Assembly: GCA_024516155.1 (NCBI GenBank)
Contig: JAJJXM010000094.1
Coordinates: forward strand, 1 to 64,000
DNA from: Pyronema omphalodes
Lineage: Eukaryota > Ascomycota > Pezizomycetes > Pezizales > Pyronemataceae
Length of the DNA stretch: 64,000 bases
Direction of reading: 5' to 3'
The first letter of the stretch is position 1; every line of letters begins with the position of its first letter. Shown piece after piece: positions 10,920-22,136 of the stretch. The notes below the pieces were generated by a model, which saw only the letters and a list, made by a program, of their open reading frames with translations, ran no database searches and had not been told where the DNA came from. The position numbers and the translations under genes were made by a program.

Positions 10920-12719
10920 TGGTGATCATAGCGGAGTCTGCAGTTTGGTCTTCGGGGTTTGTACGGGGAGTGCGGGTTCTTTCCCATGTTGCCTTGACTA
11001 CGGCGAGGCGGGAGGGGCATTTGGGGTGGTATACGGGATGGTTGGTTTTGGGGTGGCCTTCTGTGTTGCAGTTTGCACACCGGGGGGGAATGTAGGGGCA
11101 GGGTTTTCCCTTGCGATCAGGACACTCAGGGCATTGATGGAGGTCAGTAGAGTGGGGTTCGGCGCAGAGGGCACATGTGGGGTGGGAGGTGTTGGCGCAT
11201 ATGGCGTGGTGGTGGCCGAACCGGAGGCAGCGGCGGCATTGATCGGTCGCTCGGGCCGAGTGATAGTGGGTGACCTTGCGTGGTTCGTAGCGCACGATCA
11301 CTTTTGTGCGCTTAAGCATGCGCGCGTCTTCAGCAGTCTTGGGTGCGATCATTACACTGGACGCGGTCTTGCCTGCTCTCTTCTCCGGGTGGGTAATGTA
11401 ACGAGGGGGTTGGGCTAGTTGAACTGCGTTGTTGCATTCAATTTCATGTTGTAGGGCGGTCATGCCCTCAGGGGTATCAGGGTAGGCATCAAGGGGGATG
11501 CTGTGGACCGTCAGTTTGTGCCACTTTTCGGTCAAACGAGAGCTTTGCAATGTCATATGGACCGACTGAGCTGCTTCACTGGAGGTGGGGATGAATTGGG
11601 TGACTTCGTTTTGGGTGGTGTTCGGGGGGAAGGTTAGTATTATGTTGCCGGCCATATTTTTACACACGGTCACGACAGCGATGTTTTCTGGTGCTTCTGC
11701 ATCACGCAAGGCCCTATTAACCATGTTTCCAATCTGGACTTTGACACCGTCCGTCAGGTTCTCAGGGTCCGGGCATGGAATGAGCACGTTTGTGGGGCGG
11801 GGGGTTTGGGGTTTAGGGGGGTTCTTTCTGGGGCGGGGATGTTATTTCTGGGGGGGTTGGGCGGGGGGGGGGGGTTTGGTTGTTGGCTCAGGGATTGAGT
11901 GACAGAGCCAAATAATTTTCCCGGGACGTCGGGGACTGACCAGGCTGTTTCAGGTGCGGGCGGGGGGGGGAACTCAGGGGAGGGGGGAACGGGGATGTTA
12001 TTCTGGGCAAGGGCTGCTTCGGCGGCGTGGCAGCGAGCTTTCCAGTAATCAATAAGTGCAACAGATTGGGCGGCGTTGGGGGGGTTGGGGATGGGGGAGG
12101 GAGCGGCGGGGGTCGGCGGTTTGTAGATTGGGAGGAGGGTACAAAGCATGTCATGTATCTCATGCAAGGCTGCTCTGTCCCGATCCATTGTTTGGAATGC
12201 TTTGTTGATGCGTTCGTTCGCCTTTCGGTCGTTAAGGCGGGTAGTGTCAGCGTAGACCACTACTGCTGAAAGCAGTCTCTGGGCCATGGAAGCGGGGAGG
12301 GTTGCCGTTTCAGGGTGTTTTTCGTTTTGCGTGGCACGGAGGGCGTCCTGAATTCCACCGTCGTATACAAGGTCTGGCACGGAGGTCGCGGTTGTGGTCG
12401 AGGGCGCAGGTCTTTTGAGAGGGAGCGCGGGAAAGGCCTCGATTGTCTTGAGACGGACAGAGTGGGGGGTCTTAGGAGACATCGTTGCGGGGGCTCGGTT
12501 GCGGGGGGTTGGCTCAGGACTGGATACGCAACGGGTGGGGGAGGGGGTGGGGGACGCGTCTTCGTATTCGCTGACGTCGGTGTCGAGGTGCATGGATTCT
12601 TGCACGTGATCGAGTGCGTGCGGCTCTGCGCTAGCCTGTCTGCTGTGCGCCAGTGCCTGGAGGGCGGGTATGTCCGGAGGGACAGGTTTCTTCTTCGCAG
12701 CAGAAGCTCGGGGGGCCAT
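10912..12719 (-). pseudogene. Tad-like LINE ORF1 (Gag-like, zinc-knuckle protein), frameshifted
   Basis: ATG at 12719 gives MAPRASAAKKK, a basic start followed by a proline-rich, low-complexity region to about 11,870. The frame then runs out at 11754, while the adjacent frame (10912-11787 and a little upstream) carries the conserved C-terminal part: an RNA-binding-like segment and three CCHC-type knuckles (CRRCLRFGHHHAIC, CALCAEPHSTDLHQC, CANCNTEGHPKTNH). The shift lies between roughly 11,790 and 11,875, where there are C runs of up to 12 bases (11863-11874 on the + strand are G). ORF1 of such elements binds the element RNA. It could be one intact protein if the homopolymer length is miscalled. 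Confidence 0.85.
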
Positions 12720-13019
12720 CGGCTTCTCGAGATTGGTTGTTAACAATGAGGAGAGATGAGAGGCGGTGCGATTTCGATGGATATGGTGGTTTTCGGTGGG
12801 GGGGGGGGTTGATGAGGTCGTTTGCTGGGGGCCGCTTCAGAGGTCTGAATTCTCTTTCCCGTCGTTCACACAACGAAAAAGAGCTGACCTGGTCTGAAAG
12901 TTCTTCAGTAAAGGAAATCGATATAGCTAAATGCGATGGCACACGAAAATCGGTAGATTTCCGCGTGGTTGTGGCGATAGCTAGGGGGGGGGGTCGAAAT
13001 CGAGGTGTTGATTGCTATA
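12720..13019 (-). other. Probable 5' leader of the LINE
   Basis: Between the ORF1 start and the point where MITE-like sequence begins there is about 300 bp without a convincing reading frame. It contains C/G runs similar to those in the LINE. The exact 5' end of the LINE is not visible and is placed by where similarity to the MITE begins. Confidence 0.45.
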
Positions 13020-13384
13020 TTCACAAGAGTGGTTTCCATTCCAGAAGTATGGGGAAGGATGCATTTTAGTGGCGGGAGAAGAAGCAGTCTTATGCATCAG
13101 TATAGTTTTTTTTTGTTCGTAAGCAATTCCGTATGGGTGACTGTAATTTGTGCAATGCATCAGAATTATTGAAGGAAAACACCATAAGCCGTAGTAAAAA
13201 AACTGCGGGTTGCGAGCGACCGACGGTGACGCTAGTCTTGGTCACCCACGGTCACCCGCGGTCCGTCCCGTCCATGGTGCCTCCAGGACGGCCGGTCCTG
13301 GTCCTACTACAGAACGGGACCGCGAGTGGCGGTCCGGTCCCGTCCATAGCCCGGACGGGACCGGACGGATTGTGCCGAACTCTG
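13020..13384 (+). mobile_element. Truncated hAT-type MITE, copy A (right half)
   Basis: From about 13,020 this sequence aligns with the right 40% of the complete copy at 17,491-18,417: the GGGGAAGGA...CATTTTAGTGGCGGGAGAAG block, the long T run near 13,110, the CGTAGTAAAAAAACTGCGGG block and the GC-rich subterminal CGTCC/GGACGG repeats. It ends in the terminal repeat ...GTGCCGAACTCTG at 13,384. The left half is missing where the LINE begins, so the LINE may have inserted into it. Confidence 0.75.
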
Positions 13385-13401
13385 GCGTGTCCGTGGTTTA
13401 G

Positions 13402-14949
13402 CCCTATGGTACAAGAAACCTCGTGAGAGTGGTTTAGTTCAAACTTCTTTGTGGTTTAGCTAAACACCGAAAGTGTTTAGTTAAACACCCTAAACACCAA
13501 AGTTGTTGAGTCTGATTTAAGGTGTTTAGCTAAACCACCCATCGTTGTTTCAAAGTGTTTAGTTAAACACCCCTAGACACCGAAGTTGTTTAGTGTGATT
13601 TACGGTGTTTAGCTAAACCACATAGCGTTGTTTAGTTAAACAACTACCTTGACTTTTTTTTTGTGGGGATTATTTAAACACCCTAGGGGTGTTTAAATAA
13701 ACACCTTCTTTTTCGCTTATTCTTTGGGGTCTATTTAAACCATCCAAAGTGGTTTAAATAAACACCCAATTTATGTTTAGGGATGTTTAAATAAACACCT
13801 TCTTTTTCGCTCATTCTTTGGTGTTTATTTAAACACCCTAGAGGTGTTTAGATAAACAACCAATTTGTGTTTGAGGATGTTTAAATAAACACCTTCTTTT
13901 TTACATATTCTTTGGGGTTTATTTAAACACCCTAGGGGTGTTTAAATATACACCTTCTTCTTCGCTTATTCTTCGAGGTTTATTTGAACTATCCTCTGAT
14001 GTTTGTATAATATCTACAGTCCACCTCCTAGGGATGGCTTTTCCATGGTTCATATAAATCACCCTGCAGTGTTCTACTGAACATTCAGTTTTAAACTGTA
14101 GAGCTGTGTTCTGCTTATGTTTCTTGATGGAAGTGGATATTGCCTTAGTGCGCATCCCTTCCTTATGTTCTGTTCGTTCTGCCATTGTTGTTCCTCGTTC
14201 TTCATCCATTTCATTCACTTGTTTCTCTACCTCTATCTTTCCCTCTTGTTTGATTGTAAGTTTTTCCTCATGTCAAATATTTGTCCCTCAACAGAATTTG
14301 CTAGTTCATACACCATACGCCACCGGAGAGAAAAAAAAGCGAGAGAGGGGGAATTGGGATATGAACTTCTAGATACTCGCTGAGTCAAGTACTGCAAACC
14401 AACCCCACAAATATCTACAAGGCTAACCAGACAAACAGGATGCTCAGAAAACCTAAGTCTATTTATTGAAGCGATCCATGATTCCAGCATATGTAAGGGT
14501 CAATTAAATTAGGCACAAAGCGAATGGTACTATACAGAGAGCAGGAGCAGGAGTAGGAGGGGTGAAAAGGGAGGTGGGAGGTTCCTGTATGTATAGATAG
14601 AGGACCTGGCAATAGCTAGAGACATGTTATATAATGAGCGAGTGGTTTAGTAATTAATTTAAAACATTTAAAAAATATCTGAGGTGCTTGATCAAACCAC
14701 TATTGTGCAAGGTGTTTAAATCGGTGTTTAAAGGTGTTTAGTAGGTGTTTAAATTGTTGTTTAAAGGTGTTTAGATCGGTGTTTAAAGGTGTTTAGTAGG
14801 TGTTTAAAGAGGTGTTTAAAGGTGTTTAGTAGGTGATTAGAGAGGTGTTTTAAGGTGTTTAGTAAATGAATTTTGTGGGTGTTTGAATTAAACACCTTTT
14901 GTGGTTTAAAGTGTGGTTTGATTAAACACCTTTTTTTTGTACCACAGGG
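13402..14949. mobile_element. Non-autonomous element with TTTAAACACC inverted-repeat arrays
   Basis: The ends read CCCTATGGTACAAGAAA and, inverted, CCCTGTGGTACAAAAAA (15 of 17 match). Both sides are flanked by TTAG (13398-13401 and 14950-14953), a candidate 4-bp target duplication. Two subterminal zones (13,430-13,960 and 14,690-14,935) consist of dozens of GTGTTTA/TAAACAC words arranged as perfect or near-perfect palindromes such as GGTGTTTAAATAAACACC and GTGTTTAGTTAAACAC. The core (about 13,960-14,640) has no recognisable gene; a 99-residue minus-strand frame (13,919-14,218) resembles no family I know. No transposase is present, so mobilisation would need a helper. Confidence 0.6.
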
Positions 14950-14953
14950 TTAG

Positions 14954-17482
14954 TCAGCAATGTGGTATGGTTGGGGCAACGGTGTCTGTGGCTGGTGGGT
15001 GGTAGTGCGCGAAAGTGCACTTGTTGGATGTTGTGCATGCGACATACATCTGTTGTTGGTTCGGTGGCAAAATTCTTTTGGCCCTCCATGTACTGCATTG
15101 CCGTATTCTAGGCGAATTAATCACCTGGTAACGCTGGCTGAAGTTTATTATCTAACATTACAATCTAAGCTTTTATTTTACGATACAGCTTTACTGTAGA
15201 ATGCTCAAATACACCGAAAAGTCTCGCCCAAATCTGCATTGCCGTGCGCTGTTACAAAATCACGTGATAATGTCAACTTGATCAGCACTGCAGTCTGCAG
15301 GAACACCTACTACCGAGCGGAGAATCCCGCGATTCTCATTTTGGGCGGCACCTCCAGGAATGCCTAGCTCTGTAACACCGTAAATTTCTTCCCCAAAGCT
15401 GTTTCAACACAGAATTATTACTTTACGATGCGGCGTGTTGTCATGCGGGAATCGAGGTGCATAATCCTAGATATTTCATTCTGAGTTGCTTCTGCACGGT
15501 TTTCAACTGAGGGATAACCACGTGAGGTATTTTCCTGGTGCTGAAAAGTGCTTTTATTTATATATTGATTTCCTCATACTAGCATACAACCGTAAGGTTA
15601 TGGCGGAGTCTACTTTTTTACTGTACATCTTCGAGTTTCGGGGAGTTACTCCGTCCTCTCGCCAGGAATTGCCCTAGAGCATTTGTCTGTGTGAGGGCTG
15701 TAGTCCCCTGTCTTCCTGCCAAATATCTCTTTGTCTCCTCTCATCTTTGTGTCCATGAGCCCTGTTCGCTCGGAGGCCACCTCGCCGGGTTGTTCTCCCT
15801 TTCCACCTCCGTTCCCTACCCTTATTTTCTTGTTTTTTCCCGCCTATTTTTCCGGCCGCGTAAATCAATACAAATAACAAAAGCACCATAAAACAAAACC
15901 AAATGAATCTGTCTGCGTTCGGTTCTCTCCTCTTTCCTGCTCCCGCTCTGCTCCGTCTTTCTTGCTCACTCCGATTTGCTTCGTCCTGTCCCTCTCTTCT
16001 TCCTTCTCTCCTGCTCCTCCTCCGTCATACGTCCTCCTCATCACTTCCTGCCATCTTCCGCTCCTTTGCTGAAATGTGCGTTAGATATGTCTTTTACAGT
16101 GGCCCGATTTCGCGTTCAAGCATCTAATATCGATTAATGCCGTCCCATCTCAGGTAGGTGCACAGTGGGCTTTAAACGTTACAGTAAGTGATTGGTACAT
16201 TCTGTTGATTATGATGAAGTGAATAAGTTTTATGCGTCACGTATTTTAGTTGCTAAGGGTTCAACAGCCCTGAGCTTTTAGATATCAGATCCAATTGGTA
16301 CCTATTGCTTGAATTATATATGCGAAACTCTGTGCAGAGGCTGTATAAAATCGAAGGACGAATTGATTCACTGGAAAAAATACTGAGTTACTGATGTTCG
16401 CAGTGTTCCAATCATCTGTGAATTACTTTTGCAATGGGGTTGGCAATCCCAGTTCTGAACAGCAAACGAATTGAAATTATACCACGTTCAGTCTAGTCAA
16501 AACAACATTGAACACTTGTTTCCCACCTATTGTTAAGATACCCTAGGGTAAAATCCATAGCCTTCGAAAACGTATGCAAGTCAGTATCACACGTTAGAAC
16601 CTTAAGGTCAGGAGCGTGTAAAAAATCCGAACTAAATCAACCCACCTGATGTTCGCAATTTCCTTCGCCATCACCATTACCTTCCACAGCACCAACTAAC
16701 CTAACCCCATGTCTCGGTTCGTTTATGAATGCACTTTCCACCAAAACATGATACTGCATAGAGATTATCAGGCCACGCAATCGATTAACTGGAATTAAAT
16801 GCTATCCATTGCCGGGCGCCTCCCCTCATTCAGATTATATTCATTACCCGTATAAAAAGTAGACCGTATACCACAGTCACTGGCTGCATTTTCTCCATTT
16901 AATAACACTATCCCCAAAATAACAAAATTCATCGCTTGTTACCTAATCCGATGGGCATGGTGGTGGATGTGGGACGAGGTGACTGGGGTATCACAGGAAA
17001 AGGGGGAAACTGAGAAAGTTCTCTTTCTTTCTTCTTTTGTTTTTTCCCTCTGTATTCTTTTTTCATGCTTTTTTTTGACGGATTGCATGGGTTTAGGAGA
17101 ATAGGGAGGCTCGTCAGGTGGTTTAGATCACGAGGACGGGCTTGAAAAATTTCTTTAGTCCTACATGGGCCTTTTAGGCCTTGACCAGCTCGTATGATTC
17201 AATTAATAATAAATCGATAATAAATACCGCAGGTCTGGGGTTAGATGCAACCACGGTTCACAACAACTCATGGAAAGTTAACCATCCCAACGAATACCTA
17301 TCTTTTTCTTAGATGTATGATCAAGTGCATAGGGCATGGTGTTCGGGATCCGCCGCGATATGAGCTTGACACGTGCTGGTATGAGAGTCTCAGGTGATCC
17401 TCTGATGTTGGTGATGCGGCGTGACCCGCTCCAATGGTTTCTGATGACGGGGGCTTCTGTTGTGGTATGAAAGGCTTGAATT
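14954..17482. other. Gene-free stretch, no recognisable feature
   Basis: I see no protein family, RNA gene or clear repeat between the palindrome-rich element and the complete MITE. Frames of 60-80 codons (for example 14,960-15,199 and 15,903-16,127) have no domain, no plausible splice continuation and biased low-complexity composition. T/C-rich tracts lie at 15,900-16,070 and 17,020-17,070. Confidence 0.5.
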
Positions 17483-17490
17483 CAGCGTTC

Positions 17491-18417
17491 CAGAGTTCGG
17501 CACGGTCCGTCCAGGACGGCGGACCGGACGGGACCACGCTGGTGGTCCGGCCCCGTCCTCGACTTCGGACGGACGGCCACTCGGTGGTCCGGTCCCGTCC
17601 GCAAACTGAAAAGACCGGACGGGACGGCGGGTGACGGCAGGACCGTGGGTTTCGGGTGAGCTAGTTTGCAGGGGGTGGTTTGGTTCAAGTTTGCCAGACA
17701 TTATGGGCCGCAGCAGCGACGTCTTCAGCACTGTAGTAGATGAACCCATCATGCTGCACTTTAGTAAAACTTTTACATCCCACTACAGGTGCACGCTTCA
17801 CCCAGAAATGTTTTGACCGCCTATGGTAGCTTGATATTATTTTTGTTTGTTAGTAAAGTACGATCCCGCTATAAATACTCCTCCTATCCTTCGAATTCCA
17901 TCTTCTACCTTTCTTTCTTCTACCTGCAAGAATTTTCCACTTCTTTCATTGCCATGTAATTCAAACATCAACAGCAATCACACACTTCCCAGCAGAGCTC
18001 ATTGCCGTCCGCTACACCTGTTCCGACCAGGAGCAGAACACTCTGCTTGTCCCCTCAAGAGTTGTGTTCATCCGAGAAGGATGGGGAAGGACACATTTTA
18101 ATGGTGGGAGAAGGCGCATTCTTATGCATCAGTATGGTTTTTTTTTGTTTGCAAGCAATTCCATATAGGTGACTTTAATTCGTGCAATGCATCAGAATTA
18201 TCAAAGGAAAACACCATGAGCCGTAGTAAAAAAAACTGCGGGTTGCGAGTGACCGATAATGACGCTAGTCGTGGTCGCCCACGGTCACCCGCGGTCCGTC
18301 CCGTCCGTGGTGCCTCCAGGACGGCCGGTCCTGGTCCTACTTCAGGACGGGACCGTGAGTGACAGTCCGGTCCCGTCCACAGCCAGGACGGGACCGGACG
18401 GACCGTGCCGAACTCTG
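17491..18417 (+). mobile_element. Complete hAT-type MITE, copy B (927 bp)
   Basis: A perfect 22-bp terminal inverted repeat begins CAGAGTTCGGCACGG at 17491 and ends as its complement at 18417. The exact 8-bp sequence CAGCGTTC flanks both ends (17483-17490 and 18418-18425). An 8-bp duplication and a CAGRG-type end are hallmarks of the hAT superfamily. About 120 bp at each end are dense in GGACGG/CCGTCC words, forming long imperfect hairpins. The interior holds a TATA box (TATAAATA, 17870-17877) followed by a pyrimidine-rich stretch and a short conserved reading frame (about 17,990-18,110). No transposase is encoded. The exact target duplication suggests fairly recent insertion. Confidence 0.85.
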
Positions 18418-18425
18418 CAGCGTTC

Positions 18426-20129
18426 AGTGGGTTCCTTCTATGATAGAACTTTTGGTCAGAAAGTTCTGTAAGACTGTGACAGTTAACTTACGTATCAGAA
18501 AGACTAGAGTATAGTTGCCAGATTAGGGAAGAAAGAAATCTATGGCCACTTGGGAACTTGAAGGAGGAGTAAATGGCGCGTCTTGGTTGGCGTAAATATC
18601 AAGTGAATTAGGTAACAAAACAGACGCCACGCTAGTGATTAGCCAATATTTTAACCAGTACCCCTCAACAACTTGGAGTTTTGGGGCCCCTGCCAAGCTG
18701 TTTCATCGCGACAATTTAGAGTAATCGAGGAAAATATTTAGAAAGAGAACCTAGTGACGAGGATTGAAAGCGGTCATGCAGTCGTCCAAATCAGCGAGTG
18801 ATATAGGAATGACTAGGCCTCGTTTGACCATGCCTCGGCCTGCTCTTATTGATGGCTCGAAGAAATTTCAAAGAAAAACAGAATGTAGGAAGCATATTCT
18901 CATGTGCGTGAAGCATGCGCTATGGTTAGCTATTGATGGAGTGGTAGCTATGGCGGTACGTCTATAGAGAGGGGGCCAAATATAAAGACAGTTCTCCATG
19001 ATTATTCGCCACAGAGCCAAATTCCGTACAACTGACCATATAAGACTAACGAAACTTGAAGGATGTCAACAGGTGAAGAAATACTGGATGTTGGTCTCCT
19101 AAGAAATGTTGTTAGCAATCGCAGAATCGCATAGCGCTGTGCGGAGTTTTTGGAGGATTTCCACACGCTAGTCATGTGAGGCTACTTTGACAGAAATCTG
19201 GTCGTGCAAGACATATTGAAGAGGTCTTTCAAGATGTGCTGAAGATTCTATGACGTTCAATAATACCAAGTAATATGGCTTATACCTAACTGCTGGCAGA
19301 ATGGACTGTGTAGATATCCCCGGTATTTATTCTCATCGTATACGTAGTTGAAATCAACCCCAAGGCATCGAAGTTGCCCTTTCAACAACTAGTAGTAGAG
19401 GTAAGCAACTTTCGGCAATATATAAGAAAGTTCTGATGGATTGTGATCCCTAGCCCAAATTAGCAATTCCGGCAATCTAATCGACGAGAGCTTTGGGCAT
19501 AATTATTCTGTTCACACCGTTCGTCTCGTATTTGTTTACACCATTCATTAATCATTGGTCTACCTCATGTACCTACCTCTTCCATCCCTTATTTAAGTGA
19601 TGGGTGGTGGAGTTAGCTGGTCCATGGAGCATCATGAATTACGGCTACGGAGTGTTCCTTCCTAAATTAGATATTGAAACGAGTATCGATGATGTAGCAG
19701 CTTCACGGATAGGGAACCATCAATCAAGGGATCAAATAAATCAAAACGTCAGGTTACTTGTTTTGAAAGGTTCCAGTCCTATAGCACAGTGACACAGTTT
19801 TTCAACCACGGCTCATCAGCATTTGCTGTCTCCTATATATGTCTGTCCAGGGTTGTTTCTTGATGGCACGTCCCCGTTGACGACCCTCCGTCCTCAGTAC
19901 CGCCACTGCAATTCACCCTGGACCAGCCATTAGAACTTGTCTTGGCAGCTGATCTGGGTAATTCGTAATGCAAGCTCAGCCTCCTTGTCTTCCTTATAAA
20001 TACCCTCTTCCTCCCCTCCTGTCCTCGCTCCTTTTTCTTCATACAAGCCTCTTCCAGCCATAAGAGCCACGAATATTAATCAGACTTTATCTTAACAAAC
20101 CCTTGATCCCTCTCCCATGCCCAAGTAAA
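18426..20129. other. Gene-free stretch, no recognisable feature
   Basis: No frame here exceeds about 70 codons, and none has a recognisable domain. I found no inverted termini or tandem structure. Confidence 0.5.
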
Positions 20130-20900
20130 TACTAACCTTGAATATCAGACCCGACGATAATCCTAGCAACTCGTGATTTGCTCTGCCGCACATGTAAACA
20201 ATTAACAAACCCGAGGACAACCTCGACACCTTAAACAACCTAGAAACCTATGATGTCTGCCTACACATATACAAATGCTAATGCTTCAACAGACATGACA
20301 ATAAATCTAGCAACTCGTGATTTGCTCTTCCGCACATGTGAACAATTGACAACACCGGGGACAACCTCAATAATTTAAACAATTAATAAACCCGGTGACA
20401 AACTTGACAACTTAAACTACCCAGAAACCCATCATACTTCCACAGACATACACAAATACTAATGCTTCAATAGAACTGATGGCAACCCTAGCAGCTCGTG
20501 ATTTGCTCCTCCACACGTGTAAACTGATAATCAACCAGCCCGGTGGCAACCTCGACAACTTGAACAACCTAGAAACCCATAAAACTTCCCCACACATATC
20601 CCAATACTAACGCTTCAATAGAACTGACGGCAACCCCAGCAACTCGTGATTTGCTCCACTCCATATGTGAAAAATAAATTATGGCCCGGGGACAATCTCA
20701 ACAACTTGAACAACCCAGAAACCTAAAATATCTTTCCACACATACACAAATACTAATGCTTCATTAGAACTGACGGCAACCCCAGCAACTCGTGATTTGC
20801 TCCTCCGCATGTGAACAATCAACAAACCCGGCGATAGTCTCGACGACTCGAATACTCCAGCAAGCCACAATCTATCGACTCCGCACACGCCTACGTCCCT
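20130..20900. repeat. Tandem repeat, about five units of ~145 bp
   Basis: The phrase AGCAACTCGTGATTTGCTC, or a close variant, recurs near 20,165, 20,309, 20,490, 20,638 and 20,784. The spacings are 144, 181, 148 and 146 bp. Each unit also holds CAAACCCGG, GACAACCTCGACAACTT, CCTAGAAACC and CACAAATACTAATGCTTCAATAGAACTGA-like segments. The longer second interval contains an internal partial duplication of the AACCCGGTGACAA segment. Units differ by many substitutions, so the array is old. On the minus strand the units stay partly open (20,412-20,597 and 20,679-20,924) with a repeated RSKSRVAGVAVSSNEALVFV-like peptide, but no start or family supports a gene. Confidence 0.75.
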
Positions 20901-22136
20901 CGACACCTCGACAAGCTGCGACAAATTCCGGTTAGTGGGTCAGGGGGCTTTATTGATGGTGATGCATCAAGGGTAAAAAGGGTTCTCTACTATGATCATT
21001 TTATACGTGGTCCTAGCATTGTTTCCTCGGCTCGCCTTGTGGTTAAAGTCCCTAAAGAGTCTGATATTGTTCTTTCTGCCTGAGGGGAGATGGTGATATC
21101 ATGGTGTTGAACGTCTTTTTGTATCATGTCTACGTATGGTGAGTGGTGAGGGAAGAGGAATTAAGGTAAACTCATGTAAATTCATCTTAAATCCCCAGAC
21201 CCACTGACTAAAATAATAGCTCTTTTTAACGCGCCAATAAACAAGTATGACAAAATTTAACTGCCATAGAGCTCTTAAAGCCTTAAACTTTTACATTTTT
21301 CTCCGCAAACCTCCGAAAAGGTTATAGGTGGGCTATATGTTATTATGTACGAATTTCATATTATACATCCGACTTATGTCACGCCCTGAGTACAGTAAAT
21401 GTACAAGTCGCTGAAACTGCACATGAAGCAACGGGTTCGAATTCCATGTTACTGTCATAGGCTATATGTGTCGCTAGGGATTGGTTACCAGGGTTTGTCT
21501 TCAAGGAGGTTTACCAGGTGCTCGGGAATCAGGATAAGTAATCACACATAGCTAATCTATGCCTTTCTTATATATAGACAAGGATTGGAATAGGCTTAGG
21601 GGAAAAATAGGGCTCAGAGGATTGGGTGCTCTCCTTGACTCCTTTATCTTCATCTTGTAACATCGACGAGAATAATAAGAGGATCGACTATGATAGTATA
21701 TGAATCGAGGTGGGTTGGATCGACTGAGAGAGGCTGGTTTTGAGAGAGCAGGAACAATTGATGCTGGACGATTTTTTCTTAGTGTCAACTGGCATTTTGT
21801 TCTCCGGATTGTGGAATACCGAAGAGTTGTACGTAGGGTGGTTTGTGTAGTCTACTGCATCGAATCCATTTGAGTGCTGCATTTGTAACTAGGATTAAGT
21901 TCTGTGGCGTAGAAAAATAGCCGCTGACGCATATATGAACAACGTATGCGGCACTTGGTGTATTCATGGATTATCACGCTGTAAATAAACTCATTAGGTT
22001 CAGCATGCAACGCATGATTAGAAGATCCTTCTATGAAAGATATTCTTTCCTTGGGTTGATATGTTCTAAAAGAAACGGAGGCATTAAAATATATTTCTCC
22101 GGTATTATTTCCTGAGCCAATTTAACCCAGGTATTT
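20901..22136. other. Gene-free stretch, no recognisable feature
   Basis: This AT-rich sequence lies between the tandem repeat and the 3' end of the histone-fold gene. Small overlapping minus-strand frames at 21,552-21,967 show no domain. Confidence 0.5.

Noticed and set aside
12653..13069. 138-codon plus-strand frame spanning LINE leader and MITE
   Set aside because: It crosses the boundary of two elements and its C-terminal peptide recurs only because the MITE does. A different frame shows better conservation among the three MITE copies.
18764..18967. 67-codon plus-strand frame in the gene-free stretch
   Set aside because: It is short and isolated, with no family features.
21400..21470. 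GGTTCGAATTCC resembling a tRNA B box
   Set aside because: The flanking bases do not form a T-arm or acceptor stem and no A box lies at the right distance, so no tRNA is called.
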